49,480 nt of DNA from Mycobacterium sp. WUMAC-067 (lineage in GTDB: Bacteria; Actinomycetota; Actinomycetes; Mycobacteriales; Mycobacteriaceae), in assembly GCF_020217485.1 (NCBI RefSeq), contig NZ_JAEKMI010000036.1, positions 1 through 49,480 of the forward strand, written 5' to 3'. Below the pieces are notes generated by a model, which had not been told where the DNA came from, did no database searches, and saw nothing but the letters and a program-made list of their open reading frames with translations. Of this stretch, positions 1-10,283 are shown piece by piece. Within the stretch, counting starts at the first letter, position 1. Every line of letters starts with the position of its first letter. The translations under genes and the position numbers were made by a program.

Positions 1-302
1 GTCGGCCTCACACGTTTGCAGGTGTGACCCAACGTTAACGAATACAGCGAAGTTGTTGCGATGGGTTAACGATAGGTTACCGGCGCATGACTCAGGAAAC
101 TCACAAGGGTTATCCGCGTGGTGCGCAAATCCTTTTCAGCCCGTTCTCAGTGGGACGCGAGGGTTTCGTCCATCGGCCCGGCGCGGCCCGTATCTCCCGA
201 GCGGCGATAAAAGCGGTGGTCAGACGGCTGTCTCATGCCCAGCGGGTTAGGCGTCGACGGTTCTGCTTGGATTTGTGGCACCACCGTGAGCGAGGTCCTT
301 TC
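1..302. other. Upstream region without a convincing gene
   Basis: I see no gene here. The glycosyltransferase frame stays open back to an ATG at 87, but the extra 72 residues are Arg-rich and do not look like family sequence. Positions 9-26 hold CACAC and GTGTG arms around a short spacer, and GTTAAC occurs twice between 35 and 70, which could be promoter or operator sequence for the glycosyltransferase. These are weak signals. Confidence 0.4.
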
Positions 303-1484
303 ATGAAATGTGTGCTGGCCGCCTACGGCAGTCGCGGCGACGTCGAACCCTGCGCCGCCGTCGCGCGGGAGCTGCAACACCGGGGCCACGACGTCGTGAT
401 CGCGGTGCCGCCCGACAAGCTCGCCTTGGCCGAGTCGGCCGGGCTGGCCGCGGTCGCCTACGGGCCCGACAGCCGCGAGCAGCTCGATACGGCCACCGAC
501 TTCGTCCGCAACGTCCAGGAGCCGATCGGCGTCTTGCCCCAACTCATCGAACGTGTCACCCAGATCTGGACGGAAAAGAGCGAGACGCTGGCCTCGCTGG
601 CAGCCGATGCCGGCCTCCTGGTGGCGGGCATGAACGAGCAGCGGCTCGCCGCCAACGTCGCTGAGCGCTTCGGCATTCCGCTGGCCGCGCTGCACTTCTT
701 CCCCGCCGACGCCCTGGAGCTCGGCTGGTTACAGTCCCACGTCACGAGCGCGGCCGAAGCCGCACAACGTACAGCGCTCGGTTTGCCCGCGGCAGCCGCA
801 CCGTCGACAGGGCCGACGCTCGAGGTGCAAACCTATGACGAGCTGTGCGTGCCCGAGCTGGCAAAGCGGTGGGCCACCCCGCAGTACCGACGGCCGTTCG
901 TCGGTTCCCTGACGCTGGGCATGCCCGGCGATGCCGACGACGAGGTGTTGTCCTGGATCGCCGGCGGGGCCCCGCCCATCTACTTCGGGTTCGGTAGCAC
1001 CCCCGTCACCTCCCCCGCCGAAACGGTCGCCGTCATCAGCGCGGCCTGTGCGCGCCTGGGCGAGCGGGCGTTGATCTGCAGCGGCCCAAACGATTTCACC
1101 CGCATCCCGCCGTCTGATCACGTCAAGATCGTGGAGGCGGTGAATCACGCCGCCGTCTTTCCGGCCTGCCGCGCGATCGCGCACCACGGCGGGGCCGGCA
1201 CCACCGCCGCGGGTTTGCGGGCCGGAGTGCCCATGCTGATTCTGTGGCTCTGGCTCGATCAGCCGATGTGGGCCGAGGCCGTCAGCGCATTGGAAGTCGG
1301 CGTAGCGCGGGCGTTCTCGGAGTCCACCCTGGACTCACTGGCCGCGGACCTGCGCTGCGTGCTCGACGCGCGCTACCTCGGCCGAGCCCGCGAGGTCGCC
1401 GCCCAAATGACAAAACCCGCCCAGAGCGTTGCCCGCGCCGCCGATCTCCTCGAAGACGCCGCCCGCACGGCGCGGCGCGACTGA
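303..1484 (+). CDS. GT1-type glycosyltransferase (MGT / GPL type)
   Basis: Predicted to transfer a nucleotide-activated sugar to a lipid or small-molecule acceptor in the cytosol. The 393-residue protein has the two-lobed GT-B look of family GT1: an N-terminal AAYGSRGDVEP motif and a C-terminal donor site with IYFGFGSTP and HHGGAGTT. The family includes mycobacterial Rv1524/Rv1526c and the glycopeptidolipid rhamnosyl/6-deoxytalosyl transferases. I start at the ATG that opens MKCVLAAYGSRG, because the longer in-frame ATG adds 72 Arg-rich residues with no family resemblance. A methyltransferase follows 49 bases later on the same strand. The acceptor cannot be read from sequence. Confidence 0.85.
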   Translation: MKCVLAAYGSRGDVEPCAAVARELQHRGHDVVIAVPPDKLALAESAGLAAVAYGPDSREQLDTATDFVRNVQEPIGVLPQLIERVTQIWTEKSETLASLAADAGLLVAGMNEQRLAANVAERFGIPLAALHFFPADALELGWLQSHVTSAAEAAQRTALGLPAAAAPSTGPTLEVQTYDELCVPELAKRWATPQYRRPFVGSLTLGMPGDADDEVLSWIAGGAPPIYFGFGSTPVTSPAETVAVISAACARLGERALICSGPNDFTRIPPSDHVKIVEAVNHAAVFPACRAIAHHGGAGTTAAGLRAGVPMLILWLWLDQPMWAEAVSALEVGVARAFSESTLDSLAADLRCVLDARYLGRAREVAAQMTKPAQSVARAADLLEDAARTARRD

Positions 1485-1533
1485 CCGGCGCAGGCCAGTG
1501 GTGCAAAGCCGCCATGTCGTGTAGAAGGTTCTG

Positions 1534-2580
1534 GTGCAGGAACCGCCGGATGGATCATTCGATCCGTTGATGCTGCGCGAAGCGCTCATCCGGCGGATGT
1601 ATCGCCGGTCGTCGGCCGAGGGCCAGATCAGGGTGCCGGCCGTGCCGGGCCTGATCGACGAGTACGTGCAATTGTGCGGCAACGTCTGCGCCACGCTGGG
1701 CGTCTGGTACACCCCCGAACAGTCCGCACAGCTGCGGGCCGCGCTGGAAGTCGAGTTGGCGAAGGCGTTCAAGGCCTCCCCCCGCTCCGACGTGGTCATC
1801 GCCTACCACTCCCCGTTCGGGTCGGGCGGCGTGAACTTCCGCGTCCAGGCCGACGCGCGGACAATCGAGGCCGACTACGAGCAGTGGGTTGCCGCGCGCC
1901 CGCCGCCGCTGTTCGGCACCGAGCCGGACGCGCGGGTGCTGGATCTCGCCGCGCAAGCGGCCGACCCGGCCGCCTTTCGGGTGCTCGACGTCGGCGCGGG
2001 GACCGGCCGCAACGCCCTGGCCCTGGCCCGCCGCGGTCACCCGGTCGATGCGGTGGAGATGACCCCGAAGTTCGCCGACGTCATGCGCGCGGAAGCCGAC
2101 AGTGCAGCGCTGCGCGTGAACGTCATCCAAAGCGACGTGTTCACGGCGATGGAGGGTGCGCACGCGGACTACCACCTGATGGTGCTCTCGGAGGTGGTGC
2201 CCGACTTCCGAACTCCGCACGAGTTGCGCGGCATGTTCGAACTCGCCGCGGAATGTCTGGCGCCGGCCGGGCACCTGGTCTTCAACACCTTCCTGGCCCG
2301 TGAGGGCTACGCGCCCGACGACGCCGCGGTGCAACTCAGCCAACAGTGCAACAGCATGATCTTCACCCGAGACGAGGTGAAAGACGCGGCGGCCGGACTG
2401 CCTCTCGAGCCCGTTGCCGACGACTCCGCCTACGCATACGAGAAGGCGCGGTTGCCCGCCGAGGCGTGGCCGCCCACGGGGTGGTTCGAGGGATGGGCCA
2501 CCGGCATCGACGTGTTCGACGTCGAGCGAGACGACTGCCCGATCGAGCTGCGCTGGCTCGTCTTTGCGAAGACGGGCTGA
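1534..2580 (+). CDS. Class I SAM-dependent methyltransferase
   Basis: A 348-residue protein whose residues 149-159 (RVLDVGAGTGR) form the SAM-binding motif I of Rossmann-fold methyltransferases. An acidic strand end (AVEMTP) and an SEVVPDF segment follow in the expected order. The first 140 residues are a helical extension without a motif I recognise. The start is a GTG; an ATG 12 codons later is an alternative. It may be co-transcribed with the glycosyltransferase and ends 13 bases before the convergent end of the FAD/Rieske gene. The substrate is unknown. Confidence 0.75.
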   Translation: MQEPPDGSFDPLMLREALIRRMYRRSSAEGQIRVPAVPGLIDEYVQLCGNVCATLGVWYTPEQSAQLRAALEVELAKAFKASPRSDVVIAYHSPFGSGGVNFRVQADARTIEADYEQWVAARPPPLFGTEPDARVLDLAAQAADPAAFRVLDVGAGTGRNALALARRGHPVDAVEMTPKFADVMRAEADSAALRVNVIQSDVFTAMEGAHADYHLMVLSEVVPDFRTPHELRGMFELAAECLAPAGHLVFNTFLAREGYAPDDAAVQLSQQCNSMIFTRDEVKDAAAGLPLEPVADDSAYAYEKARLPAEAWPPTGWFEGWATGIDVFDVERDDCPIELRWLVFAKTG

Positions 2581-2593
2581 GATCGGTTGCGGC

Positions 2594-4084
2594 CTATGCG
2601 GTCAGGTCGCGCGTAGCCGGACCTTCCAACAAGGTGCCGTCGGGCGCGAAGCGCGACCCGTGCAGCGGGCATTCCCACGCCTTGTCGGCGTCGTTCCAGT
2701 TCACGATCCCGCCGAGGTGTGGGCACACCGGTGAGACGCGGTGCTCGATACCGTCGACGCGGCAGCGGGCTTCCAGGTGCCACGGCGGACCGCTCACCAC
2801 GCCGCCTTCCCCGTCGACGGGGCTGCGGCGCCCGATCCGTGTCGCCGGGGTGATCCAGCCCTTGGTCAAATTGAACCCGACCTCGAGGTTGGCCTGCAGG
2901 GCCGTCGCCAAGCCCGTCAGCTCGTGCGGGCTCCAGCTGGCGAACGCGCGGGCCCAGTCCATCCGCCCGCCCAGCATCCGGCTCGACAGCGCCAAGGCCG
3001 CCGCGGCCCCGTTGGTCATGCCCCATTTGTTGAAACCCGTTGCGACAAAGATGCTTTCGTTGTTCGGCAGGATGGGACCCACGTAGGGCAGATGGTCGAT
3101 GGGCGTGTAGTCCTGCGCGGACCAGAAGTGGGTTTGCACGGCGCCGGGATAGTGCTTGCGCGTCCACGCGGCCAGTTCGTCGAGCGCTTCGGACGGGCTC
3201 TTCTCGCGACCGACCGTGTGGCCGGCTCCCCCCACGATCAGCCGCTCGCCGTCCGCGACCGGCGCGTAGCGCACCGAACGTGTCGGCGAGTCGGTGGTGA
3301 TCATCATCGGCCGGGTGATGTTGCCGGGGACCTTGAAGGCAAGGCAGTAAGACCGGCTGGGTTTGACCCGCGCGAAGTAGCCACCGCGATCCAGGATCGG
3401 GATCCCGGTGGCAAGCACCAGCTGGCCGGCCTGGAGTTCGACGTCCTGCTGGGCGGCGTCGTTGACGTGCACCCGCACCCCCTTGCCGCGCGAGGAGACT
3501 CGCCGCACCCGGGTGTGCTCGACCAGCCGCCCACCCCGATTGAGCAACTCGACGGCCAACGAGTCGAGGAAGGGCATGGGGTCGAACTGCGCCTGGTCGG
3601 GCAGCCGCACGCCGCCGTGATATTCGAACGGCACGTCGGCATCGTCTTCCCACACCGCCGGCAGGCCGACCGCCTGGCACGCCTTGAGTTCGGCGCGCGC
3701 CGACGGCACACCCCGAGCCGATTGGGCGTAGGTGTAGGCATCCTCGCGCTGCACTGCCACCCCGTGCGCCTCGCAGTGGCCCAGCACCCATTCCTGTCCT
3801 TCGCGATTGCCGTCGACGTACGCGCGCGCCACATCCCTGCCGTGCCGCGGCAGCACCTTCGACAGGTGGCTACCTTGCAGCAGGCTGATTTTGGCGGTCG
3901 TGTTGCCGGTCGCGCAGGCACCCACCGTGCGCGCCTCCAGGACCAGCACGTCCTTGCCCGCGCGGGCCAGCAGCACCGCCGTCATCAGGCCGGTGATGCC
4001 GGCGCCCACGACGATGACATCGGCGGATGCGGGGCCCCGGTCAAGCGGGCTTGCCGCCCAAGGCCGTTCGGTTCGGTCGGTCAT
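2594..4084 (-). CDS. FAD-dependent oxidoreductase with C-terminal Rieske domain
   Basis: A fusion of a DAO-type flavoprotein and a [2Fe-2S] domain, 496 residues. The FAD-binding motif VVGAGITGLMTA lies near residue 25 and is followed by the DAO fold. The last 60 residues hold a Rieske centre: CPHLGG, then 15 residues later CPLHGSRF, giving the C-x-H and C-x-x-H ligands. The chosen ATG (MTDRTERPW) sits just before the flavin fold; an in-frame ATG 14 codons upstream adds nothing recognisable. The family is found in many actinobacteria and cyanobacteria, but the substrate is not established. It probably oxidises a small amine or acid, with the cluster passing electrons. Confidence 0.85.
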   Translation of the reverse strand: MTDRTERPWAASPLDRGPASADVIVVGAGITGLMTAVLLARAGKDVLVLEARTVGACATGNTTAKISLLQGSHLSKVLPRHGRDVARAYVDGNREGQEWVLGHCEAHGVAVQREDAYTYAQSARGVPSARAELKACQAVGLPAVWEDDADVPFEYHGGVRLPDQAQFDPMPFLDSLAVELLNRGGRLVEHTRVRRVSSRGKGVRVHVNDAAQQDVELQAGQLVLATGIPILDRGGYFARVKPSRSYCLAFKVPGNITRPMMITTDSPTRSVRYAPVADGERLIVGGAGHTVGREKSPSEALDELAAWTRKHYPGAVQTHFWSAQDYTPIDHLPYVGPILPNNESIFVATGFNKWGMTNGAAAALALSSRMLGGRMDWARAFASWSPHELTGLATALQANLEVGFNLTKGWITPATRIGRRSPVDGEGGVVSGPPWHLEARCRVDGIEHRVSPVCPHLGGIVNWNDADKAWECPLHGSRFAPDGTLLEGPATRDLTA

Positions 4085-4144
4085 CCACAAAGAAGTCACG
4101 GCTGTGCTGATACCCCAACCCGGCACGGGGAAACGCCGCGCGGC

Positions 4145-4897
4145 TCACCCCTGCGTCAACCGGGCTTTCGCCTCCTTAAGCGCGTCGGCGGCGGCTCGGC
4201 TGGCTTCCTTGGCCTTGTCATAGTCGTGTTCGGCGCTGGCGAGTTCCCGCTCGGCTCTCCGCAGCGCCCTTGCGGCCTCGTCGCGGTGCTGCCGGGCCTC
4301 ATCTCGTTGGGCTTCCCGCTCGGTCAACCGGTCGTCGGCATCGGCTTTGGCCCGTTCGGCGGCGGCGACGGCCGCGCCGAGCTTCTCGCCGCGCCGGCTC
4401 GGGGATTTCTTGCGCGACGATCCCGGCGCCGCGTCACCGAAGGCGCCGAAGCCCGACCACTGCTCGGGCCGGGTCAGCCGGCCCAGCCGCGCCCTCGCCT
4501 GCGGGTCGGCGATGGCGGCTTGCAGCGTGCTGGTCAGGTCTTCGCGCACGGACGCCGATGGCTGTTTCACATCGGCGACGTGTAGCGCGTCGCGAGTGAG
4601 TTCGTCGATGAGCGTGCGTTGCTCGGCCGACAGGTCGCGGATGCGTGCGCCGTCCATCGCGGCGTGCGCGGCTCGCAACCGCTCACCGAGGTCGGCCAGA
4701 CGCTCCCGGGTGTCCTTGCGCCGCAGGGCCAGCCGGTTGACGATCCACGCCGCCGTCGTCGGTTTGTTGGCCGCCGAAATGCGTTGGGCGGCGTCGTCGT
4801 CACCGCGCTGCTTGGCCGCCGCGGTCAACCTGGCGCGCTCCGCCGTGAAATCCTTGGGCGGCACGTCATAGAGATCGTCGAGTTCGTCGTCGGCCAT
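4145..4897 (-). CDS. Conserved hypothetical coiled-coil protein
   Basis: I do not recognise a function. The 250-residue protein starts MADDELDDLYDVPP, with a middle segment KPTTAAWIVNRLA of a kind I associate with an uncharacterised actinobacterial family. The C-terminal 90 residues are a highly charged Glu/Arg/Ala heptad stretch, almost certainly a long coiled coil. No signal peptide or membrane span is seen. An in-frame start 13 codons upstream exists, but the acidic MADDELDD start looks more natural. It is divergent from the L,D-transpeptidase gene, about 100 bases away. Confidence 0.65.
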   Translation of the reverse strand: MADDELDDLYDVPPKDFTAERARLTAAAKQRGDDDAAQRISAANKPTTAAWIVNRLALRRKDTRERLADLGERLRAAHAAMDGARIRDLSAEQRTLIDELTRDALHVADVKQPSASVREDLTSTLQAAIADPQARARLGRLTRPEQWSGFGAFGDAAPGSSRKKSPSRRGEKLGAAVAAAERAKADADDRLTEREAQRDEARQHRDEAARALRRAERELASAEHDYDKAKEASRAAADALKEAKARLTQG

Positions 4898-4996
4898 GAA
4901 GCCATGATCTCTCGCGGCCCGGGCGACGGCCCGCATCCAAGGGCGCAGGGCACCCCACGTTTACGAGAGCGTTGCGGGGGTTATCAGGTGCACACC

Positions 4997-6223
4997 ATGA
5001 CAATCCGTTGGTCCCGCCGGCTGCTGCTGGCCGTGTTCGTAGTCGTCGGGGTGGTCGGCTCGATCCAGATCGCGGCGCGGGGTCATCACCCCGGAACCGC
5101 CGCGACGGCGCCCGGGCCGGCGCAAGTGACGTTCACCCCCGGCCCCGACGCGCACGATGTCGACCCCGTCGCCCCCGTCATGGTCAAAGCCGAGGTGGGC
5201 ACCCTGGCCGGTGTCGACATGGTCAACGAGGCCGGCACCTCGGTCCAGGGCGTCATGACCCCGGACAACCTGGTGTGGAAGCCCACCGTCCCGTTGGGAT
5301 ACGGGCGCACATACACGCTGACGGTCACCAGCCGTGGCACCAATGGCGTTGCGGCCAAACAAGTCTCGACGTTCACTACCTTGCGACCGTCCAACCAGAC
5401 CAAGGTGTCGTTCACCACCACGGCGGAGGCCCCGCTGCGCGACGGCGGCACCTACGGTGTCGGAACGGTGATCGTCGCGCACTTCGACGAGCAGATCGCC
5501 GACCGGGCCGCCGCCGAGCGACGCCTGGCCGTGACCACCACCCCGAAGGTCCAGGGGTCGTGGTTCTGGGTCGACGGCCAAAACGCGCACTGGCGACCGG
5601 AGCACTACTACGCCCCGGGTACGCAGATCACGGCCGAGGCGCAAATCTACGGAATCGCCTTGGGCGACGGGCTATTCGGCCAAACCGACAGCCGGGTCTC
5701 GTTCCGGATCGGTGACGCGCACGTCTCCATCGCCGACGACGCCACCAAACAGGTCAGCGTCTTCAACAACGGAGCGTTGGTGCGCACGATGCCCACCAGC
5801 ATGGGAATGGGCGGCACCGAAGATGTCGGCGGCCGCAAGATCTCGCTGTGGACCCCGCCGGGCGTCTACACCGTGCTCGACAAGGGCAATCCCGTGGTCA
5901 TGGACTCCTCGACGTTCGGGTTGCCCAAAAACTCCCGGCTCGGGTACCGCGAAACCATCAACTACGCCACCAAGATCAGCACGGACGGCATCTACCTGCA
6001 TGAGCTCGAGGCGACGGTGTGGGCCCAGGGACATCGCGACACGTCCCATGGGTGCTTGAACCTCAACGCCGACAACGCGAAATGGTTCTACGACTTTTCG
6101 GTGCCCGGCGACGTGGTCGAGGTCCGCAACAGCGGCGGGCCGCCGCTGGCGCTGGAGCAAAACGGCGATTGGACGCTCAGCTGGGACCAGTGGCGCGAAG
6201 GCAGCGCGCTCAAGCCCACCTGA
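4997..6223 (+). CDS. L,D-transpeptidase, LdtMt2-like
   Basis: Forms 3->3 cross-links in peptidoglycan outside the membrane and is the target class of carbapenems. The 408-residue protein has an N-terminal membrane anchor (residues 9-27, no lipobox Cys), two Ig-like domains (about 45-140 and 140-240), a YkuD catalytic domain (about 245-370) and the C-terminal segment ending GDWTLSWDQWREGSA, all in the layout of LdtMt2. His335 and the motif Ser350-His351-Gly352-Cys353 supply the catalytic residues. The stretch after His335 reads ELEATVW, where LdtMt2 has SAPWSVG from memory, and the lid region seems longer. It lies just upstream of furA but has its own start. Family assignment is firm; paralogue identity is not. 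Confidence 0.88.
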   Translation: MTIRWSRRLLLAVFVVVGVVGSIQIAARGHHPGTAATAPGPAQVTFTPGPDAHDVDPVAPVMVKAEVGTLAGVDMVNEAGTSVQGVMTPDNLVWKPTVPLGYGRTYTLTVTSRGTNGVAAKQVSTFTTLRPSNQTKVSFTTTAEAPLRDGGTYGVGTVIVAHFDEQIADRAAAERRLAVTTTPKVQGSWFWVDGQNAHWRPEHYYAPGTQITAEAQIYGIALGDGLFGQTDSRVSFRIGDAHVSIADDATKQVSVFNNGALVRTMPTSMGMGGTEDVGGRKISLWTPPGVYTVLDKGNPVVMDSSTFGLPKNSRLGYRETINYATKISTDGIYLHELEATVWAQGHRDTSHGCLNLNADNAKWFYDFSVPGDVVEVRNSGGPPLALEQNGDWTLSWDQWREGSALKPT

Positions 6224-6298
6224 CGCCGGCCCGCCGTGGCTGCGAAGTGACGCAGCCCATTGGTCACCCGGAATTGTGCTCCACTTCACAAGAAACTC

Positions 6299-6328
6299 TT
6301 GACTCGTTCCAGATAAGTGCGTCATATT
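6299..6328 (+). promoter_or_regulatory. furA promoter, leaderless
   Basis: TTGACT at 6299-6304 and CATATT at 6323-6328 are separated by 18 bases. The expected start point, about seven bases downstream, coincides with the GTG start of furA at 6335. This matches the known mycobacterial furA promoter, where FurA represses its own operon by binding AT-rich DNA near the -35 box. The preceding bases (CACAAGAAACTC) are locally AT-rich, as expected for that operator. Confidence 0.75.
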
Positions 6329-6334
6329 GGTGCG

Positions 6335-6775
6335 GTGTCATCGACGGCCGATTACGCGGACAGGTTGCGGATGGCCGATCTGCGGGTCACCCGTCCCAGG
6401 GTTGCCGTGCTGCAAGTCGTGGACGCCAACCCGCACGCCGACACCGAGACGATCTTCTCGGCGGTCCGGGTGGGCCTGCCCGATGTGTCGCGCCAGGCCG
6501 TCTACGACGTTCTCAACGCGCTGACCACGGTGGGTCTGGTCCGGCGCATCCAGCCGTTGGGCATGGTCGCGCGCTACGAGTCGCGGGTCGGCGACAACCA
6601 TCATCACGTCGTGTGCCGGTCCTGCGGGATCATCGGCGACATCGACTGCGCCGTCGGGGAGGCGCCGTGCCTGACACCGTCCGACGACGACAACGTTCTT
6701 GATGGCTTCGTTCTCGACGAGGCCGAAGTCATCTACTGGGGCCTGTGCGCCGATTGCTCGACTGCAGGCTCCTAG
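6335..6775 (+). CDS. furA: Ferric uptake regulator family repressor FurA
   Basis: DNA-binding repressor of the furA-katG operon that senses peroxide and metal. The 146-residue protein has the N-terminal winged helix (RVTRPRVAVLQVV, then VSRQAVYDVLNAL as recognition helix), a metal and dimerisation half with HHHVVCRSCG, and a C-terminal CADC pair. It closely follows M. tuberculosis FurA throughout. I chose the GTG giving SSTADYADRLR over an ATG six codons upstream, because it aligns with known FurA starts and sits at the predicted transcription start. katG follows 50 bases downstream. Confidence 0.95.
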   Translation: MSSTADYADRLRMADLRVTRPRVAVLQVVDANPHADTETIFSAVRVGLPDVSRQAVYDVLNALTTVGLVRRIQPLGMVARYESRVGDNHHHVVCRSCGIIGDIDCAVGEAPCLTPSDDDNVLDGFVLDEAEVIYWGLCADCSTAGS

Positions 6776-6791
6776 ATCACGCCCCGTGATC
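6775..6791 (+). promoter_or_regulatory. Hairpin between furA and katG
   Basis: GATCACG and CGTGATC form a perfect seven-pair stem with a three-base CCC loop, starting on the last base of the furA stop codon and ending about 24 bases before the katG ribosome-binding site. The furA-katG transcript of other mycobacteria is processed in this interval to give a separate katG message. A hairpin here could mark or protect that 5' end. That role is inferred from position. Confidence 0.5.
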
Positions 6792-6825
6792 GCAGCCCGA
6801 TTCACCCACCCTCGAAAGGAATGCT

Positions 6826-9066
<2,241 letters not shown>

Positions 9067-9081
9067 AGGCCGGACAGCGAG

Positions 9082-9116
9082 CGGCACCCCGCGGGCCATC
9101 GGCGCGCGGGGTGCCG
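9082..9116 (+). terminator. Hairpin terminator after katG
   Basis: CGGCACCCCGCG and its exact reverse complement CGCGGGGTGCCG form a 12-pair stem with an 11-base loop, 16 bases after the katG stop, followed by only three T residues. This is typical of GC-rich mycobacterial terminators with a short T tract. Confidence 0.7.
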
Positions 9117-9124
9117 TTTCGAGT

Positions 9125-9175
9125 GTGGGGCTTGTGCACTGAAACGGGCCGCCGCTTTTCGTGCATGAGCCCCAC
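9125..9175. repeat. Imperfect inverted repeat between convergent genes
   Basis: Arms of 15 bases (GTGGGGCTTGTGCAC and GTGCATGAGCCCCAC, 13 of 15 paired) flank a 21-base spacer, between the 3' ends of katG and the DUF1906 gene. The left side begins CGAGTGTG, as does the inverted repeat at 31483-31540. It may act as a terminator for the leftward gene or be a dispersed intergenic element. Confidence 0.5.
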
Positions 9176-9189
9176 GGTCGACGCGCGGA

Positions 9190-9993
9190 TCAGCGGGCCA
9201 GATCCCATTGCCCATAATCGGCCGCGAGGACGTCGTCGACGTCCACGTTGATCCCGCCGAGCAGCGGGCCCGGGTTCGACGGGCTGTTGACGACGGCCTG
9301 ATAGAGCACCGCCGCCGGTTCGCGCTCCCCGTGCGACCACGAACGCGTCTGCCACGCCCACCGGTGGCCGGGCGTGCTGGAACTCCCGATGACGCCGTCG
9401 CGGATGGCCCACCCGCACGCCCTGGCATGCCCGTAGATGCCGGTACGAGCGACGCCCAGCACCGAATTGATCCCCCGCAACCAGTCGACACCAACGCTAT
9501 TCCAGGTGTTGTCGTCGATATCGTCGTCGATGCTGAAGAAGATCGGCGCCGAATCCGGTCCCCCGGCCGCGGCGTGCAGCCGCATCGCCGTCTGGGCGTC
9601 GGCCACGCCGCCGTCGTGCCCGCGGGTGCAGTCCGACGGGTCGGGCCAACCCGGCTTGCCGTACTGGAAGTTGCTGACGATCTGCAACCCCGCCGCGCGC
9701 AGCGAGTCCGCGTACTGGCGGGTAATGGGCTTCGCCTCGAAGTTCGCGCCGGGGCGCGACTCCGACACGTAATTGACCACCCCGCCGTATCCCGCGGCCT
9801 TGATCTCCTCCGGCGCGATCCTCTTCTCGGCGAAATCGATCAGCGTCAGACCGGCGGCCGCCGCTTGCGGCCCCTCGGCAATCGCGCCGACCGCGCCCAC
9901 GCTCAGCAGGGCCGGGGCGAGCGCGTACTTCAGGACGTCGCGTCTGGAAACAGAGCGCGGCGTGTGTCCCGCCGGTGCAGCCGAATCCCGCAC
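9190..9993 (-). CDS. Tat-exported DUF1906 protein (Rv2525c-like)
   Basis: A 267-residue secreted protein of the DUF1906 family, whose fold resembles glycoside hydrolases. The N-terminus carries a twin-arginine signal, SRRDVLKYALAPALLS, ending near the Ala-rich AAAAG. The mature part has FSIDDDIDDNTW and GGINVDVDDVLAADYGQWD, acidic patches that line the barrel cleft in relatives. M. tuberculosis Rv2525c is a Tat substrate of the same type, linked to the cell envelope. The GTG start (VRDSAAPAG) gives a normal signal length; further upstream the frame runs into the divergent promoter region of the glycosyltransferase operon. Confidence 0.8.
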   Translation of the reverse strand: MRDSAAPAGHTPRSVSRRDVLKYALAPALLSVGAVGAIAEGPQAAAAGLTLIDFAEKRIAPEEIKAAGYGGVVNYVSESRPGANFEAKPITRQYADSLRAAGLQIVSNFQYGKPGWPDPSDCTRGHDGGVADAQTAMRLHAAAGGPDSAPIFFSIDDDIDDNTWNSVGVDWLRGINSVLGVARTGIYGHARACGWAIRDGVIGSSSTPGHRWAWQTRSWSHGEREPAAVLYQAVVNSPSNPGPLLGGINVDVDDVLAADYGQWDLAR

Positions 9994-10151
9994 CGCGCGA
10001 TGGTAACAAAGCCCCCCGACCGCGCGTTGTCGCCGGTCAGCGGCCGCGACCCACCGGCCGGAAAGCCGGCCGCCGTCGGCCAGTGGCATGATCTTGGCGT
10101 GTCGGATATCCCGGAAGCCGTCGTCGCGCGGGGCGGTGGATCTCGGGCTCG

Positions 10152-10197
10152 TTGCGCTCACTTAGGTGACCGAACTATAGTCTGGACACATGTCCAG
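10152..10197 (+). promoter_or_regulatory. Promoter and palindromic operator of the GT4 operon
   Basis: TTGCGC at 10152-10157 and TATAGT at 10176-10181 are 18 bases apart. Immediately downstream, 10182-10197 is a palindrome with arms CTGGACA and TGTCCAG around CA, covering the predicted start site near 10188. This placement suits a TetR-like repressor blocking RNA polymerase, but no regulator gene lies next to it. It is about 95 bases before the glycosyltransferase start. Confidence 0.55.
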
Positions 10198-10281
10198 TTT
10201 GCTGTCACGGAGTTCGGGAGCCCGTTGACCGCGATGGATTCGGCGCCTTTCCGCGGTCATTTTCCAGCACAGAAGAGTTGA
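10190..10281 (+). other. 5' leader with two mini-ORFs
   Basis: The leader holds two very short reading frames. ATG 10190 opens 12 codons ending at TGA 10226-10228 and lies almost at the predicted transcription start. ATG 10234 opens 15 codons ending at TGA 10279-10281, two bases before the glycosyltransferase ATG. The second could couple ribosomes into the main gene. Neither peptide is recognisable, so translation is speculative. Confidence 0.3.
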
Positions 10282-10283
10282 GT

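Noticed and set aside
87..302. 72-residue N-terminal extension of the first glycosyltransferase
   Set aside because: Arg-rich with no family similarity; the ATG at 303 directly starts the conserved AAYGSRGDVEP segment.
2741..4585. 614-codon frame antisense to the FAD/Rieske gene
   Set aside because: It is low complexity and Arg/His-rich, and it spans two real minus-strand genes.
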